A stretch of 64,000 nt of DNA from Neisseriaceae bacterium ESL0693 (GTDB lineage Bacteria > Pseudomonadota > Gammaproteobacteria > Burkholderiales > Neisseriaceae). Below are positions 56,155 through 64,000 of this stretch, piece after piece. Location of the stretch: assembly GCA_029433475.1 (NCBI GenBank), contig JAQTIE010000012.1, forward strand, positions 1-64,000. Reading direction: 5' to 3'. Below the pieces are notes generated by a model that was given only the letters and a program-made list of their open reading frames with translations, searched no databases and was not told where the DNA came from. Every line of letters starts with the position of its first letter. The stretch's first letter is position 1. The position numbers were made by a program, and so were the translations under genes.

Positions 56155-56493
56155 CTAAACCTTCTTCACAAAACAGGCTTTCAGCATAATCTTAATACCA
56201 TCAATTTTGCAATCAATCTCATGATCGCCTTCAACCAGACGGATATTTTTGGCTTTGGCGCCTTTTTTCAGCACACTGCTGCTGCCTTTAAGCTTTAAAT
56301 CTTTAATCAGTATGACATCATCGCCGCTGGCCAATGGGTTGCCATTGCTGTCTTTAACATTCAGCGAAGATTCATTTTCAGCACCGGCATCGGCGTCCCA
56401 CTCATGGCCGCAGCCAAGACAAACCGTAAAAGTACCATCAAAATAATGTTCATTACTGCCACATTGCGGGCAGATCGGCGTTGTTTCAGACAT
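56155..56493 (-). CDS. yjdM: YjdM/PhnA-family zinc-ribbon protein
   Basis: A 112-residue small cytoplasmic protein. The N-terminal zinc ribbon has CPQCGSNEHYFDGTFTVCLGCGHEW, with two CxxC pairs. A C-terminal SH3-like barrel follows (VKDSNGNPLASGDDVILIKDL and the lysine-rich end). The family was named for alkylphosphonate use (PhnA), but its role is unclear and not phosphonatase-like without the second domain's activity. Two adjacent ATGs give 112 or 113 residues. It is monocistronic. Confidence 0.92.
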   Translation of the reverse strand: MSETTPICPQCGSNEHYFDGTFTVCLGCGHEWDADAGAENESSLNVKDSNGNPLASGDDVILIKDLKLKGSSSVLKKGAKAKNIRLVEGDHEIDCKIDGIKIMLKACFVKKV

Positions 56494-56764
56494 CACAGGC
56501 TTTCTTCGATCATTAAAGCCGGTTATTGTAGCGGATTTTACTGAAAAAATTATATAACCGATTCAATTTAATGCCGGCAAGACTCAAAACCACAATCATA
56601 ACCATTTCATGATCTATACGATCAATAGCTTAGCCAGTCGTATGACGGATAATGTTTATCTTTAATCCAGCAATCAGCATCTGAATATCATGGCCTGATA
56701 AATTCAGGAGTGATCTGCATGATGCAGCAAAACATGGTTATCCAGCTCGCGTAAAAAGCGATAT

Positions 56765-57550
56765 TCAGAGCGGCGGATATTCGGCTGCTGTTTTGGCGGA
56801 ACGCCGGAATATCCACTGTTGTTCGGTAGATTCGGTCTGATCAAACCGATAGCCATGTAATGAAAAGTCGATCAGGTCTTTAGGCGAGGTCAGCCAGTGT
56901 TTGATGATAAAGCGGGTCATTAAGCCCATGGCTTCTTTACTGTAGGCATTGACATTCATATATTTACCGTCTTTTTCATCCAGAAAAACCGGTTTGATCA
57001 CTTTGGCTTTCAGCGCCTTTTTATCCACTACTTTAAAGTATTCATCAAAAGCCAGATCAATCAAAAGATCAGTGGGCAGCTGGTTGAGATAGTCGGTAAG
57101 GATTTGCTGCCAGAAATGATACAGGTTAATGCCTTTCGGGTTTTCCAGGCGGGTATTCATGGTCAGGCGATAAGGCTGGATTAAATCGAGTGGTCTTAAC
57201 AGACCATACAAGCCCGATAAAATCAGCACATTGTTCTGGGTATAATGCAAATCCTCGGTAGAAAAATCTCCCACGTCCAGACTACGGTAAATATCACCTT
57301 CATAGGCAAAAATGGCTTGTAATGCATTATCAGGAGTAAAAGGGGTATGCCAGTCCTGAAACCGCTGCTGATTCAATCTGGCCAGATGCGGGCTGATCTT
57401 CATGACTTCTTCCAGCTGATTCAGATTCAGTTGTCGACACAAATCAACCAAGGTCTGGCTGTCATGTAAAAATTGTGGTTCAGTATAGGTTGCAGTCAGA
57501 CGCGGGCGATTGAAATTCATGCTGGTGGGTGCTGCGATAATCGTAAACAT
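56765..57550 (-). CDS. yaaA: Peroxide stress protein YaaA (DUF328)
   Basis: A 261-residue member of the YaaA/UPF0246 family, which lowers free iron and DNA damage during peroxide stress and binds DNA. The family opening MFTIIAAPTSMNF is close to the usual start. Core blocks include LSGLYGLLRPLDLIQPYRLTM, NPKGINLYHFWQ and the C-terminal FSLHGYRFDQTESTEQQWIFRR. The length is as expected (about 255-260). It is monocistronic. It fits iron-handling neighbours such as the VIT carrier only loosely. Confidence 0.94.
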   Translation of the reverse strand: MFTIIAAPTSMNFNRPRLTATYTEPQFLHDSQTLVDLCRQLNLNQLEEVMKISPHLARLNQQRFQDWHTPFTPDNALQAIFAYEGDIYRSLDVGDFSTEDLHYTQNNVLILSGLYGLLRPLDLIQPYRLTMNTRLENPKGINLYHFWQQILTDYLNQLPTDLLIDLAFDEYFKVVDKKALKAKVIKPVFLDEKDGKYMNVNAYSKEAMGLMTRFIIKHWLTSPKDLIDFSLHGYRFDQTESTEQQWIFRRSAKTAAEYPPL

Positions 57551-57842
57551 AAGCTTTATCCTGTCTGATTAAGGGTGAACTGTTGATGACGATAAATCTT
57601 GTTCCAATGCGCAACTGACCAATTGAAAATAACCATTCTTCTGATGATTGGTCAATTCATATTTCTGATAATTGACTGTTAAATCAAAATATTGATTTTA
57701 GACTATAGACGCTAACCATACGCCGGTCAAGTAAAGAATCTGTCGTCTATTTCTTGATTGAAATGATGAAGCAGCCAGCGGGTTTACCGGTGATCACCGG
57801 TAAACCCGCTGGCAGGCCTGATTTAATACCTAAATTTAACGC

Positions 57843-59234
57843 TTAAAACGGTGCGTCAATATCCACAGTACCGATCAATTTGGCATTCACAAACTCTTTT
57901 AAGCCTAAATCCAGCAGTTCACGCCCAAAACCGGAGCGTTTGACACCACCAAAAGGCAAATCGGCTTTAACCATGGTAGGGTGATTGATATAGACCATAC
58001 CAGTATTGATGCGCCGTGCCAATTCCAGCCCTTTGGCTTCATCACGGGTAAAGATAGAACCGCCCAGACCATAAGGTGAATCATTGGCTATTTCAATGGC
58101 TTCATCACAGTTTTTAGCCCGAAACAGCATAGACACCGGTCCGAAAAACTCCCAATGGCGTGCCGGATTGGTACGGTGAATATCGGTTAACAGCACTGGC
58201 CGTACAAAACAGCCGGTTTGGGGTAAATCCAATGGAATCTCTTCCGCACTGGCGCCTTGCTGTATGGCCTCAGCCAGTTGCTTTTGCAACCCTTCCACTG
58301 CACTGCGGGAAGATAAAGGAGCCAGCGTGGTTCTGGCGTCCATCGGGTCACCCATCCGCAATTTCTGTACCCCTGCACGATACAATTGCAGAAATTCATC
58401 ATAAACACCTTCTTCAATAATCAGGCGTTTGGCACTGACACACACCTGCCCGGCATTCCAATGGCGCCCCATCACCGCCCATTGGGCAGCTTTTTCCAGA
58501 TCTGCATCATTCAATACAATAAAGGCATCAGAGCCGCCCAATTCCAAAGTACATTTTTTCATCGCCGCACCAGCTTGCGCTGCCACTTTAGCACCCGCCC
58601 CTTCCGAACCAGTCAATGCCACACCGCACACATTCGGGTCAGCCATGATCTGGGCTAATTGCTCATGGGTAGGATACAGATTCTGAAAACCGCCGGCCAG
58701 TAAGCCTGCCTCACGTAATAATTTATCCATGGCTGCTGCACTTTGCGGAACATTGGACGCATGTTTCAGAATAATCACATTACCGGCGGCCAGCTGTGGT
58801 GCGGCAATCCGCGCAATCTGGTAATAAGGGAAATTCCACGGTTCGATCGCCAGAATAATGCCTTGTGGTTCAAATTCAATGCGGGCGCGAATGCCTTGGG
58901 CAGACGCCACCGGTAAAATTTCAGGCGCCAGCTGACTTTCGGCATGAATGGCATAATATTCAAAAATATCCGCCGCCAGATCGGTTTCAGCCTGTGCTTC
59001 AGTATAGAGTTTACCCATTTCCAACGTCAGTATGCGTGCATAGTCATCGCGGCGCTGGCGCAATAATTCCGCGGCTTTATATAATACTTTTGATCTTTGT
59101 GAGAAGCTGCTGTTTCTCCACAATGAAAATGCCTGCTGCCCTGCTTCCAAAGCATTTTGCACTTCTGCATTAGTGCTGTTTGGAAAGGAAGTAACCAATT
59201 CTTCTGTATACGGATTTACTGTTTTATAAGCCAT
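57843..59234 (-). CDS. NAD(P)-dependent succinate-semialdehyde-type dehydrogenase
   Basis: A 463-residue aldehyde dehydrogenase. It most resembles short succinate-semialdehyde dehydrogenases (GabD/Sad type): AIEPWNFPYYQIAR, then cofactor-binding ILKHASNVPQSA, catalytic-glutamate region TLELGGSDAFIV, cysteine in GQVCVSAKR, and PFGGVKRSGFGRELLDLG at the end. Substrate naming is by likeness; other aldehydes are possible. The gene starts MAYKTVNPYTEELV. It is monocistronic with a 443-bp upstream gap (59235-59678) that shows no gene. Confidence 0.9.
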   Translation of the reverse strand: MAYKTVNPYTEELVTSFPNSTNAEVQNALEAGQQAFSLWRNSSFSQRSKVLYKAAELLRQRRDDYARILTLEMGKLYTEAQAETDLAADIFEYYAIHAESQLAPEILPVASAQGIRARIEFEPQGIILAIEPWNFPYYQIARIAAPQLAAGNVIILKHASNVPQSAAAMDKLLREAGLLAGGFQNLYPTHEQLAQIMADPNVCGVALTGSEGAGAKVAAQAGAAMKKCTLELGGSDAFIVLNDADLEKAAQWAVMGRHWNAGQVCVSAKRLIIEEGVYDEFLQLYRAGVQKLRMGDPMDARTTLAPLSSRSAVEGLQKQLAEAIQQGASAEEIPLDLPQTGCFVRPVLLTDIHRTNPARHWEFFGPVSMLFRAKNCDEAIEIANDSPYGLGGSIFTRDEAKGLELARRINTGMVYINHPTMVKADLPFGGVKRSGFGRELLDLGLKEFVNAKLIGTVDIDAPF

Positions 59235-59678
59235 AATGTTTTCCTTGGTGACATGCTTTTATACTTTAATGATTCATTACCTTAACCACATATATTAATA
59301 ATAATTCACATGTTGACTATCAATATAAATATATTACCCCAAAAAGCATACATGGCCGGTTTATATCCGTCAATTGCAAATTTAAATAATTAAAACATGT
59401 GTTTTCATCATTTAAATGAAAAAATCTTTAAATATTAGGTATTTTCAATGCATAAATAAATATCTTGCCGGCCTCAGTTACCGCAACCACGCTTGCCAGA
59501 CTGTATTCAAGTAATTACATCTTGTTATTTTTATTTAAAAATCAAATATTAAAATTAATATATTTTCATAAACCTTTTGGATTATTACTTTTTGACGGCT
59601 GACCACCATGAATAGAGTGTGTTATGCTGGTTGAAAACATGCGATAAAAACCAATCACCTATTTTCAAGGATACATTG

Positions 59679-60230
59679 ATGAATAAAATAGCCATTGTTT
59701 TCTTTTCCGGTTATGGGCATACACAACACATCGCTGAAGCGATCGCTGCCGATTTGCCGGTGGAACTGATTGAAATAGATCAGGACGGTAATATTACAGA
59801 CCCACAATGGGCACAACTGGCCGCCGCACAGGCAATTGTATTTGGCACGCCCACTTATATGGGTGGTGTGCCATGGCAATTCAAAAAATTTGCCGATGCC
59901 TCTTCCAAAGTATGGGCACAGCGCGGCTGGCAAGACAAGGTTTTCGGTGGGTTTACCAATAGCGCCAGTATGAATGGTGACAAACAGATGACATTAAGCT
60001 GGTTGCAAACCTTTGCCTGTCAGCATGGCGGTATCTGGGTAAGTCTGGGTTTACTGCCTTCCAATATGAAAGCCACTGTACGCAATGACATCAATTATAT
60101 GGGGGCGTCTGTCGGCGCCATGGTGCAGACCCCTTCAGATGCCAGCGTCGATGAGGTGCCGGCGGGTGATATTGAAACAGTGAAAAATTATATTCACCGC
60201 GTGGCTGAGATTGCGGCCAAAATGGCTTGA
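59679..60230 (+). CDS. Flavodoxin-fold NAD(P)H oxidoreductase, WrbA-like
   Basis: A 183-residue FMN protein from the ATG at 59679, preceded by CAAGGATA. The phosphate-binding loop is IVFFSGYGHTQHIAEAIA (4-21). GTPTYMGGVPWQFKKFADAS (about 73-92) is the classic WrbA/flavodoxin second loop. The family reduces quinones by two electrons. A longer frame from 59619 exists but lacks a site. It is divergent from the aldehyde dehydrogenase gene. A long hairpin (60259-60293) follows. Confidence 0.9.
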   Translation: MNKIAIVFFSGYGHTQHIAEAIAADLPVELIEIDQDGNITDPQWAQLAAAQAIVFGTPTYMGGVPWQFKKFADASSKVWAQRGWQDKVFGGFTNSASMNGDKQMTLSWLQTFACQHGGIWVSLGLLPSNMKATVRNDINYMGASVGAMVQTPSDASVDEVPAGDIETVKNYIHRVAEIAAKMA

Positions 60231-60258
60231 TGTTTGTCTGGCCTGTCATGGGTGACCA

Positions 60259-60293
60259 TATCTGAATCTGAAGCCATATTTCAGATTCAGATA
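60259..60293 (+). terminator. Long hairpin after the WrbA-like gene
   Basis: Perfect 14-bp arms TATCTGAATCTGAA and TTCAGATTCAGATA with a 7-nt loop, no T-run. A second, weaker pair (GAGCCATA/TATGGCTC near 60305-60328) follows. The rest of 60231-60586 shows no gene. Confidence 0.5.
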
Positions 60294-60586
60294 TCAGTAT
60301 CATATGAGCCATATCCATAGTATGGCTCCCGCACAAAGCCATGATATTTTGTGTCTTAAATATCGCTTAAATGCTAAATATAAAAATCTGTATGGGTGAC
60401 TTTTCACCCTCTGGCGAAACCCACTCAGATTAAAATAATGCATATATTATTGAAAATACGGCAGCAATGGCTGCCCGCAATACCAAATATCACAAGGATT
60501 ATGGCAGCCATCATCAATAAAACCCGTCATCTGAAATCTGACGTTTAAATCATTTCAATGTCAGCAGCGATCAATGGATTATATTG

Positions 60587-61198
60587 TTATTTTTTATGAA
60601 AATAGCGCCAGTGCGGCTCATTGGCAGCAGCCAGTAATTCCTGATCACCGCGGGAGTCACCCCATGCCCGCAGATGGTATTGATTTAAAGCGCCGTATTT
60701 CTGCTCCAGCCGTTTTATTTTTTGTATACAGCGACAATTATGGCCTTGTATACGACCAGTTAAACGACCATCAATCACCTCAAGCTCTGTTGCTATCAGC
60801 TTGATACCCAGCCGTTCAGCAAAGGGCTCAAGCACCAAGGCCGGCGAAGCGGAACACAAAGTCACTTCAGCACCGGATCTGATTTCATGCTCTACACCCT
60901 CAATACCCGATAACCGCATTAAATCCGGCCAGGCATGCTGACAGAATTGCTGTGCCTGATTCATCAGCCAGTCTGCTTTTACACCTGTCAGAAAAGTGGC
61001 AATCAGTATTTGTTTTAATTCATCACGGCTGATCTGCCCGCACCAAAAGCGTATAGCGGGTATGACCATGCGCATCATGCGCAGGCTAAAAATACGGTTA
61101 CCAAAAGCAAAACGCAGAAACGGAATAAAGCTGTCATGCTTAGTCAGCGTGCCATCAAAATCAAAGACAGATAAAACAGCAACAGGGGGTTTAGTCAT
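60587..61198 (-). CDS. HAD-IB family phosphatase, PSP-like
   Basis: About 203 residues from the ATG at 61198, chosen for the GAGGA ribosome site upstream and the early motif VFDFDGTLTKHDSFIPFL. Motif I is DFDGTLT, motif II is CSASPA, and motif III is the WGDSRGD-type acid pair near the end. The family includes YfhB-type phosphatidylglycerophosphatases and phosphoserine-like phosphatases. The membrane-lipid role is possible but unproven. Confidence 0.82.
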   Translation of the reverse strand: MTKPPVAVLSVFDFDGTLTKHDSFIPFLRFAFGNRIFSLRMMRMVIPAIRFWCGQISRDELKQILIATFLTGVKADWLMNQAQQFCQHAWPDLMRLSGIEGVEHEIRSGAEVTLCSASPALVLEPFAERLGIKLIATELEVIDGRLTGRIQGHNCRCIQKIKRLEQKYGALNQYHLRAWGDSRGDQELLAAANEPHWRYFHKK

Positions 61199-61389
61199 AA
61201 AAATCCTCAGTATGCAAACCACGGCGTATTTGCATAATCATCACAAAGCCAAAAGGCATCATCAAAACAGAGCATCATGGATGGTCAGACTGCATGACAC
61301 GCTATCGTAGTTTTCCATAAATAAATGCAATCCCGATTACGGTTATCATTACAATAAATCATGGATACCCACCGATCATCAGCTTCCCA

Positions 61390-62373
61390 TCAGTTTACTG
61401 CTTTGGATTTATCTTTGTAGCCGGAGGCCAGTATTGATATCAATAGCGCACTCAGGATAATGCCTAAAGAGAGCGCGGAATTAATATGCAGCCATTTTGC
61501 CAATAACATTTTCAGGCCGATAAAACTGAGTACTACAGCCAGACCATATTTTAAGTACACAAATTTTTCAACCACATTGGCCAATAAAAAATACATGGCA
61601 CGTAAACCAAGTACCGCCATAATATTCGAGGTAAACACAATAAACGGATCTGTAGTAACGGCAAAAACGGCCGGAATACTGTCTACCGCAAATACCACAT
61701 CACTCAATTCAATAATGACCACGGCCAGTAATAAAGGCGTGGCCATGCGCTGACCTTGCTGACGGGTAAAAAACCGCTGTCCGTCCAACTGCGGACTGAG
61801 GCGCATATGCCGGCTTATCCAGCCGATCAGGCGATGGTCGGCCAGATTCTGCTCATGCTCTGCTTTTTGCGGCCACAGTAATTTAAGCCCGCTATAGAGC
61901 AGAAAAACACCAAAACCATACAAAATCCATTCAAACCGGCTGATCAGTACCGCCCCCAGAGCCACCATGATGGCACGCAAGACTACTGCGCCCAAAACGC
62001 CATACAAGAGCACGCGCTGCTGATATTGAGCGGGAATGTTGAGATAATTAAAAATCAGTACAAACACAAATAAATTATCAACAGACAGCGATTTTTCCAA
62101 TACATAACCGGTTAAAAAATCCAGTACCGTATTGGTGGCCGTGGCATAACTCAGACCTGAATGTGTAATTAACTCATAATAAAGCCAGGCAGCAAAACCC
62201 AGAGAAACGCCGATCCAGATCAGTGTCCATGTCAGTGCTTCCTTAATACTTACCCGATGGGCACCCTCTTTTTTCAGTACCAGCATGTCTATGCCGATCA
62301 GGACTATAATCAGCAGCATAAAAACCGCATAAAACAGCGGCGTTCCTACAGTAGTCAGATGTGCATGAACCAT
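61390..62373 (-). CDS. TerC-family membrane protein (Alx-like)
   Basis: A 327-residue inner-membrane protein with about nine helices. TerC-family features are MLVLKKEGAHRVSIKEALTWT, then FLTGYVLEKSLSVDNLFVFVLIF with the acidic in-membrane SVDN, LYGVLGAVVLRAIMVALGA, and a second acidic helix ELSDVVFAVDSIPAVFAVT. The last holds the paired acids thought to bind metal. Relatives export Mn2+ (Alx) or are part of tellurite-resistance units; no ter operon is present here. Manganese export is the likely role by family only. Confidence 0.92.
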   Translation of the reverse strand: MVHAHLTTVGTPLFYAVFMLLIIVLIGIDMLVLKKEGAHRVSIKEALTWTLIWIGVSLGFAAWLYYELITHSGLSYATATNTVLDFLTGYVLEKSLSVDNLFVFVLIFNYLNIPAQYQQRVLLYGVLGAVVLRAIMVALGAVLISRFEWILYGFGVFLLYSGLKLLWPQKAEHEQNLADHRLIGWISRHMRLSPQLDGQRFFTRQQGQRMATPLLLAVVIIELSDVVFAVDSIPAVFAVTTDPFIVFTSNIMAVLGLRAMYFLLANVVEKFVYLKYGLAVVLSFIGLKMLLAKWLHINSALSLGIILSALLISILASGYKDKSKAVN

Positions 62374-62399
62374 GGCTTAGTTTTCAGTGATCAGGACAA

Positions 62400-62431
62400 T
62401 AAAAAAGACTGCCATTCTAGCAGTCTTTTTC
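62400..62431 (-). terminator. Terminator of rpmE
   Basis: Arms AAAAAGACTGC and GCAGTCTTTTT with a T-run on the minus strand, just after rpmE. Confidence 0.75.
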
Positions 62432-62470
62432 CGATATCTTAACAAACTTAATGTGTTTGCACAGATAAAT

Positions 62471-62686
62471 TTAGCGTTTGAACATATTGCCATATTTCTG
62501 GTTGAATTTATCCACACGACCGGTAGAGTCAACAATTTTCTGTTTACCAGTGTAGAAAGGATGACAGGCAGAGCATACTTCAATGCTGAAACTGTCTTTT
62601 TCCATGGCAGATTTGGTCACAAAAGTATTACCGCAAGAGCAGGTTACGGTAATGTCATGATAATTAGGCTGAATACTGTTATTCAT
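62471..62686 (-). CDS. rpmE: Ribosomal protein L31
   Basis: A 71-residue large-subunit protein. The ATG at 62686 has an AAGGAC site upstream and gives [20 protein letters not shown]. The zinc-type cysteines CSCGN and [10 protein letters not shown] are present, so this is the zinc-containing (C+) form. The C-terminal [17 protein letters not shown] is canonical. A frame from 62713 would add nine residues unlike the family. Confidence 0.96.
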   Translation of the reverse strand: MNNSIQPNYHDITVTCSCGNTFVTKSAMEKDSFSIEVCSACHPFYTGKQKIVDSTGRVDKFNQKYGNMFKR

Positions 62687-62834
62687 GTGTAAAGTCCTTG
62701 AGTAAACGGGCACAGGGGTTGTGCCTGTGCTTCTTGAAACGGATATCTGAATTGATCAATTATACGCGCTTTATACCAATATTCAAAATAAAATCAGTAT
62801 TTATTTCATGCGTCAATCGTTCAGGTATTGGTTA

Positions 62835-64000
62835 TTATTCGCGCCGCCACTGGGTACCTTGCGCACTGTCTTCCAGGATGATTCCGGCAGCCAGTAATTC
62901 ATCCCGGATACGATCCGATTCCGGCCAGTTTTTGGCCTGTCTGGCCTGCTGGCGTTGTTCGATCATGGCTTCGATGGCTTCTGTACTCAATCCCTGTGTG
63001 TCTGAAACCGTGCCTTTTAAAAAGGTTTCGGGCACACGCTGTAATAATCCCAGCAAACCAGCCAGACCCTTCAGGCAACCTGCCAGCAGCGGATCATGGG
63101 TTTTATTCACTTCATTGGCCAATTCAAACAAAACCGCAACCGCTTCTACGGTACCAAAGTCATCATTCATGGCCTGATAAAAACGGCGGGTATAATCATT
63201 CAGCTCCGCTTTGATGGTGATATTGGCCGCTGGCGTGTCACGTAAGGCGGTATATAAGCGGTTTAGTGCATTTTTGGCATCATTCAGATGCACGTCTGAA
63301 TAGTTTAACGGACTGCGGTAATGAGCACGTAAAATGAAAAACCGCACAACTTCGGCATCGTATTGCTGTAATACTTCGCGAATGGTGAAAAAATTGCCCA
63401 GTGATTTAGACATTTTTTCATTGTCCACTCGGATAAAACCGTTATGCAGCCAGTATTTCACATGACTTTCCAGCAATTCTTCGGCCTGATCACAGCTCAA
63501 ACCATGACCTTCGGCTCCACAGCTTTGGGCAATTTCATTTTCATGATGGGGAAACTGCAAATCAGCCCCGCCCCCATGAATATCAAAAGTAGGCCCCAAT
63601 AACGCCCGGCTCATGGCTGAACATTCAATATGCCAGCCTGGCCGCCCTTTACCCCACGGACTGTCCCATGCCGGCTCCTGTGGTTTGGCTGCCTTCCACA
63701 ACACAAAATCCAGCGGGTCGCGTTTATAACTGTCTACTTCTACCCGCTCTCCCGCGCGCAGATCATCAAGGCTTTTACCACTGAGCTGGCCATAGGCCGG
63801 AAATTCACGCACCGCATAATATACATCGCCATTGGCCGCGGCATAACCTTTACCATGGGCAATAATATCGCTGATCATGGTGATCATCTGATCAATATAA
63901 TCCGTGGCGCGCGGCTCATGATCAGGCGGTAATACCCCCAAAGCAGCAGCATCATCATGCATGGCCTGAATGAAATACTGCGTTAATTCCTGAATACTGA
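62835..64000 (-). CDS. cysS: Cysteinyl-tRNA synthetase, 5' end outside the window
   Basis: CysS charges tRNA-Cys. The frame runs off the right edge, so only the C-terminal ~388 residues are seen; the HIGH motif is missing from view. Visible are the zinc/active-site stretch [35 protein letters not shown], and KMSKS in [14 protein letters not shown]. The DALR-type anticodon domain at the end finishes [16 protein letters not shown]. The frame is open to base 64000 and no start is claimed. Confidence 0.96.
   Translation of the reverse strand, partial: SIQELTQYFIQAMHDDAAALGVLPPDHEPRATDYIDQMITMISDIIAHGKGYAAANGDVYYAVREFPAYGQLSGKSLDDLRAGERVEVDSYKRDPLDFVLWKAAKPQEPAWDSPWGKGRPGWHIECSAMSRALLGPTFDIHGGGADLQFPHHENEIAQSCGAEGHGLSCDQAEELLESHVKYWLHNGFIRVDNEKMSKSLGNFFTIREVLQQYDAEVVRFFILRAHYRSPLNYSDVHLNDAKNALNRLYTALRDTPAANITIKAELNDYTRRFYQAMNDDFGTVEAVAVLFELANEVNKTHDPLLAGCLKGLAGLLGLLQRVPETFLKGTVSDTQGLSTEAIEAMIEQRQQARQAKNWPESDRIRDELLAAGIILEDSAQGTQWRRE

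Overview
The window reads as a chromosome segment of a Neisseriaceae-type betaproteobacterium. The housekeeping proteins (RdgC, Dcd, SerB, Ffh next to a CcsA/YpjD-type protein, GlmU, GlmS, ValS, ThiBPQ, HexR-like regulator) have that flavour. The moderate to low GC, AT-rich spacers and many decayed small genes suggest a host-restricted member such as the bee-gut genus Snodgrassella. The genus is an inference from protein flavour, not proven.

Layout. 1-7570: three short CRISPR arrays on the minus strand, separated by dcd, rdgC, a VIT-family carrier, tRNA-Glu, an XRE regulator pair and small orphan genes. 7570-13020: OPT-family transporter, serB, proline iminopeptidase and a small membrane protein. 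13020-15750: a 17-repeat CRISPR array followed by a decayed cassette that keeps its small gene but has lost its array. 15840-22672: small membrane genes, tRNA-Arg, metallophosphatase, lysP-like permease, GT39-like protein and ubiG. 23115-24000: a 13-repeat array. 24345-31132: nitroreductase, YqiA-like esterase, YiiX-like hydrolase, HexR-like regulator, CcsA-like protein and ffh. 31300-38950: an accessory region with four more arrays, toxin-antitoxin genes (hicAB intact, a parE-like toxin broken), a glycine/tryptophan-rich secreted peptide and a full CRISPR cassette. 39325-64000: ordinary chromosome (acetate carrier, valS, hpaR/hpaC-like pair, fba, thiBPQ, glmU, glmS, yaaA, an aldehyde dehydrogenase, terC, rpmE and a partial cysS).

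The unusual feature is the CRISPR content. There are nine arrays (75 clear repeats) of a type I-F-like 28-bp repeat at 60-bp spacing. Eight carry near-copies of one ~133-bp leader; two further leaders are decayed. No cas gene lies in the window. Each leader is preceded by the same terminator-bearing segment, usually with the 3' end of one small helical gene (called family A here). Two complete family-A genes survive, each behind a conserved segment resembling the c4/icd or Ash region of P1/P4-like elements. The arrays therefore look like copies of a composite cassette: phage-satellite-like control region, small gene, terminator, leader, array. A 390-bp inverted repeat that I read as identical (6243-6632 versus 31640-32029) joins two pairs of arrays across 25 kb of core genes. 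The window start repeats the end of the second array, including one spacer. This implies that arrays here spread and reshuffle by recombination, served in trans by Cas proteins encoded elsewhere, if at all.
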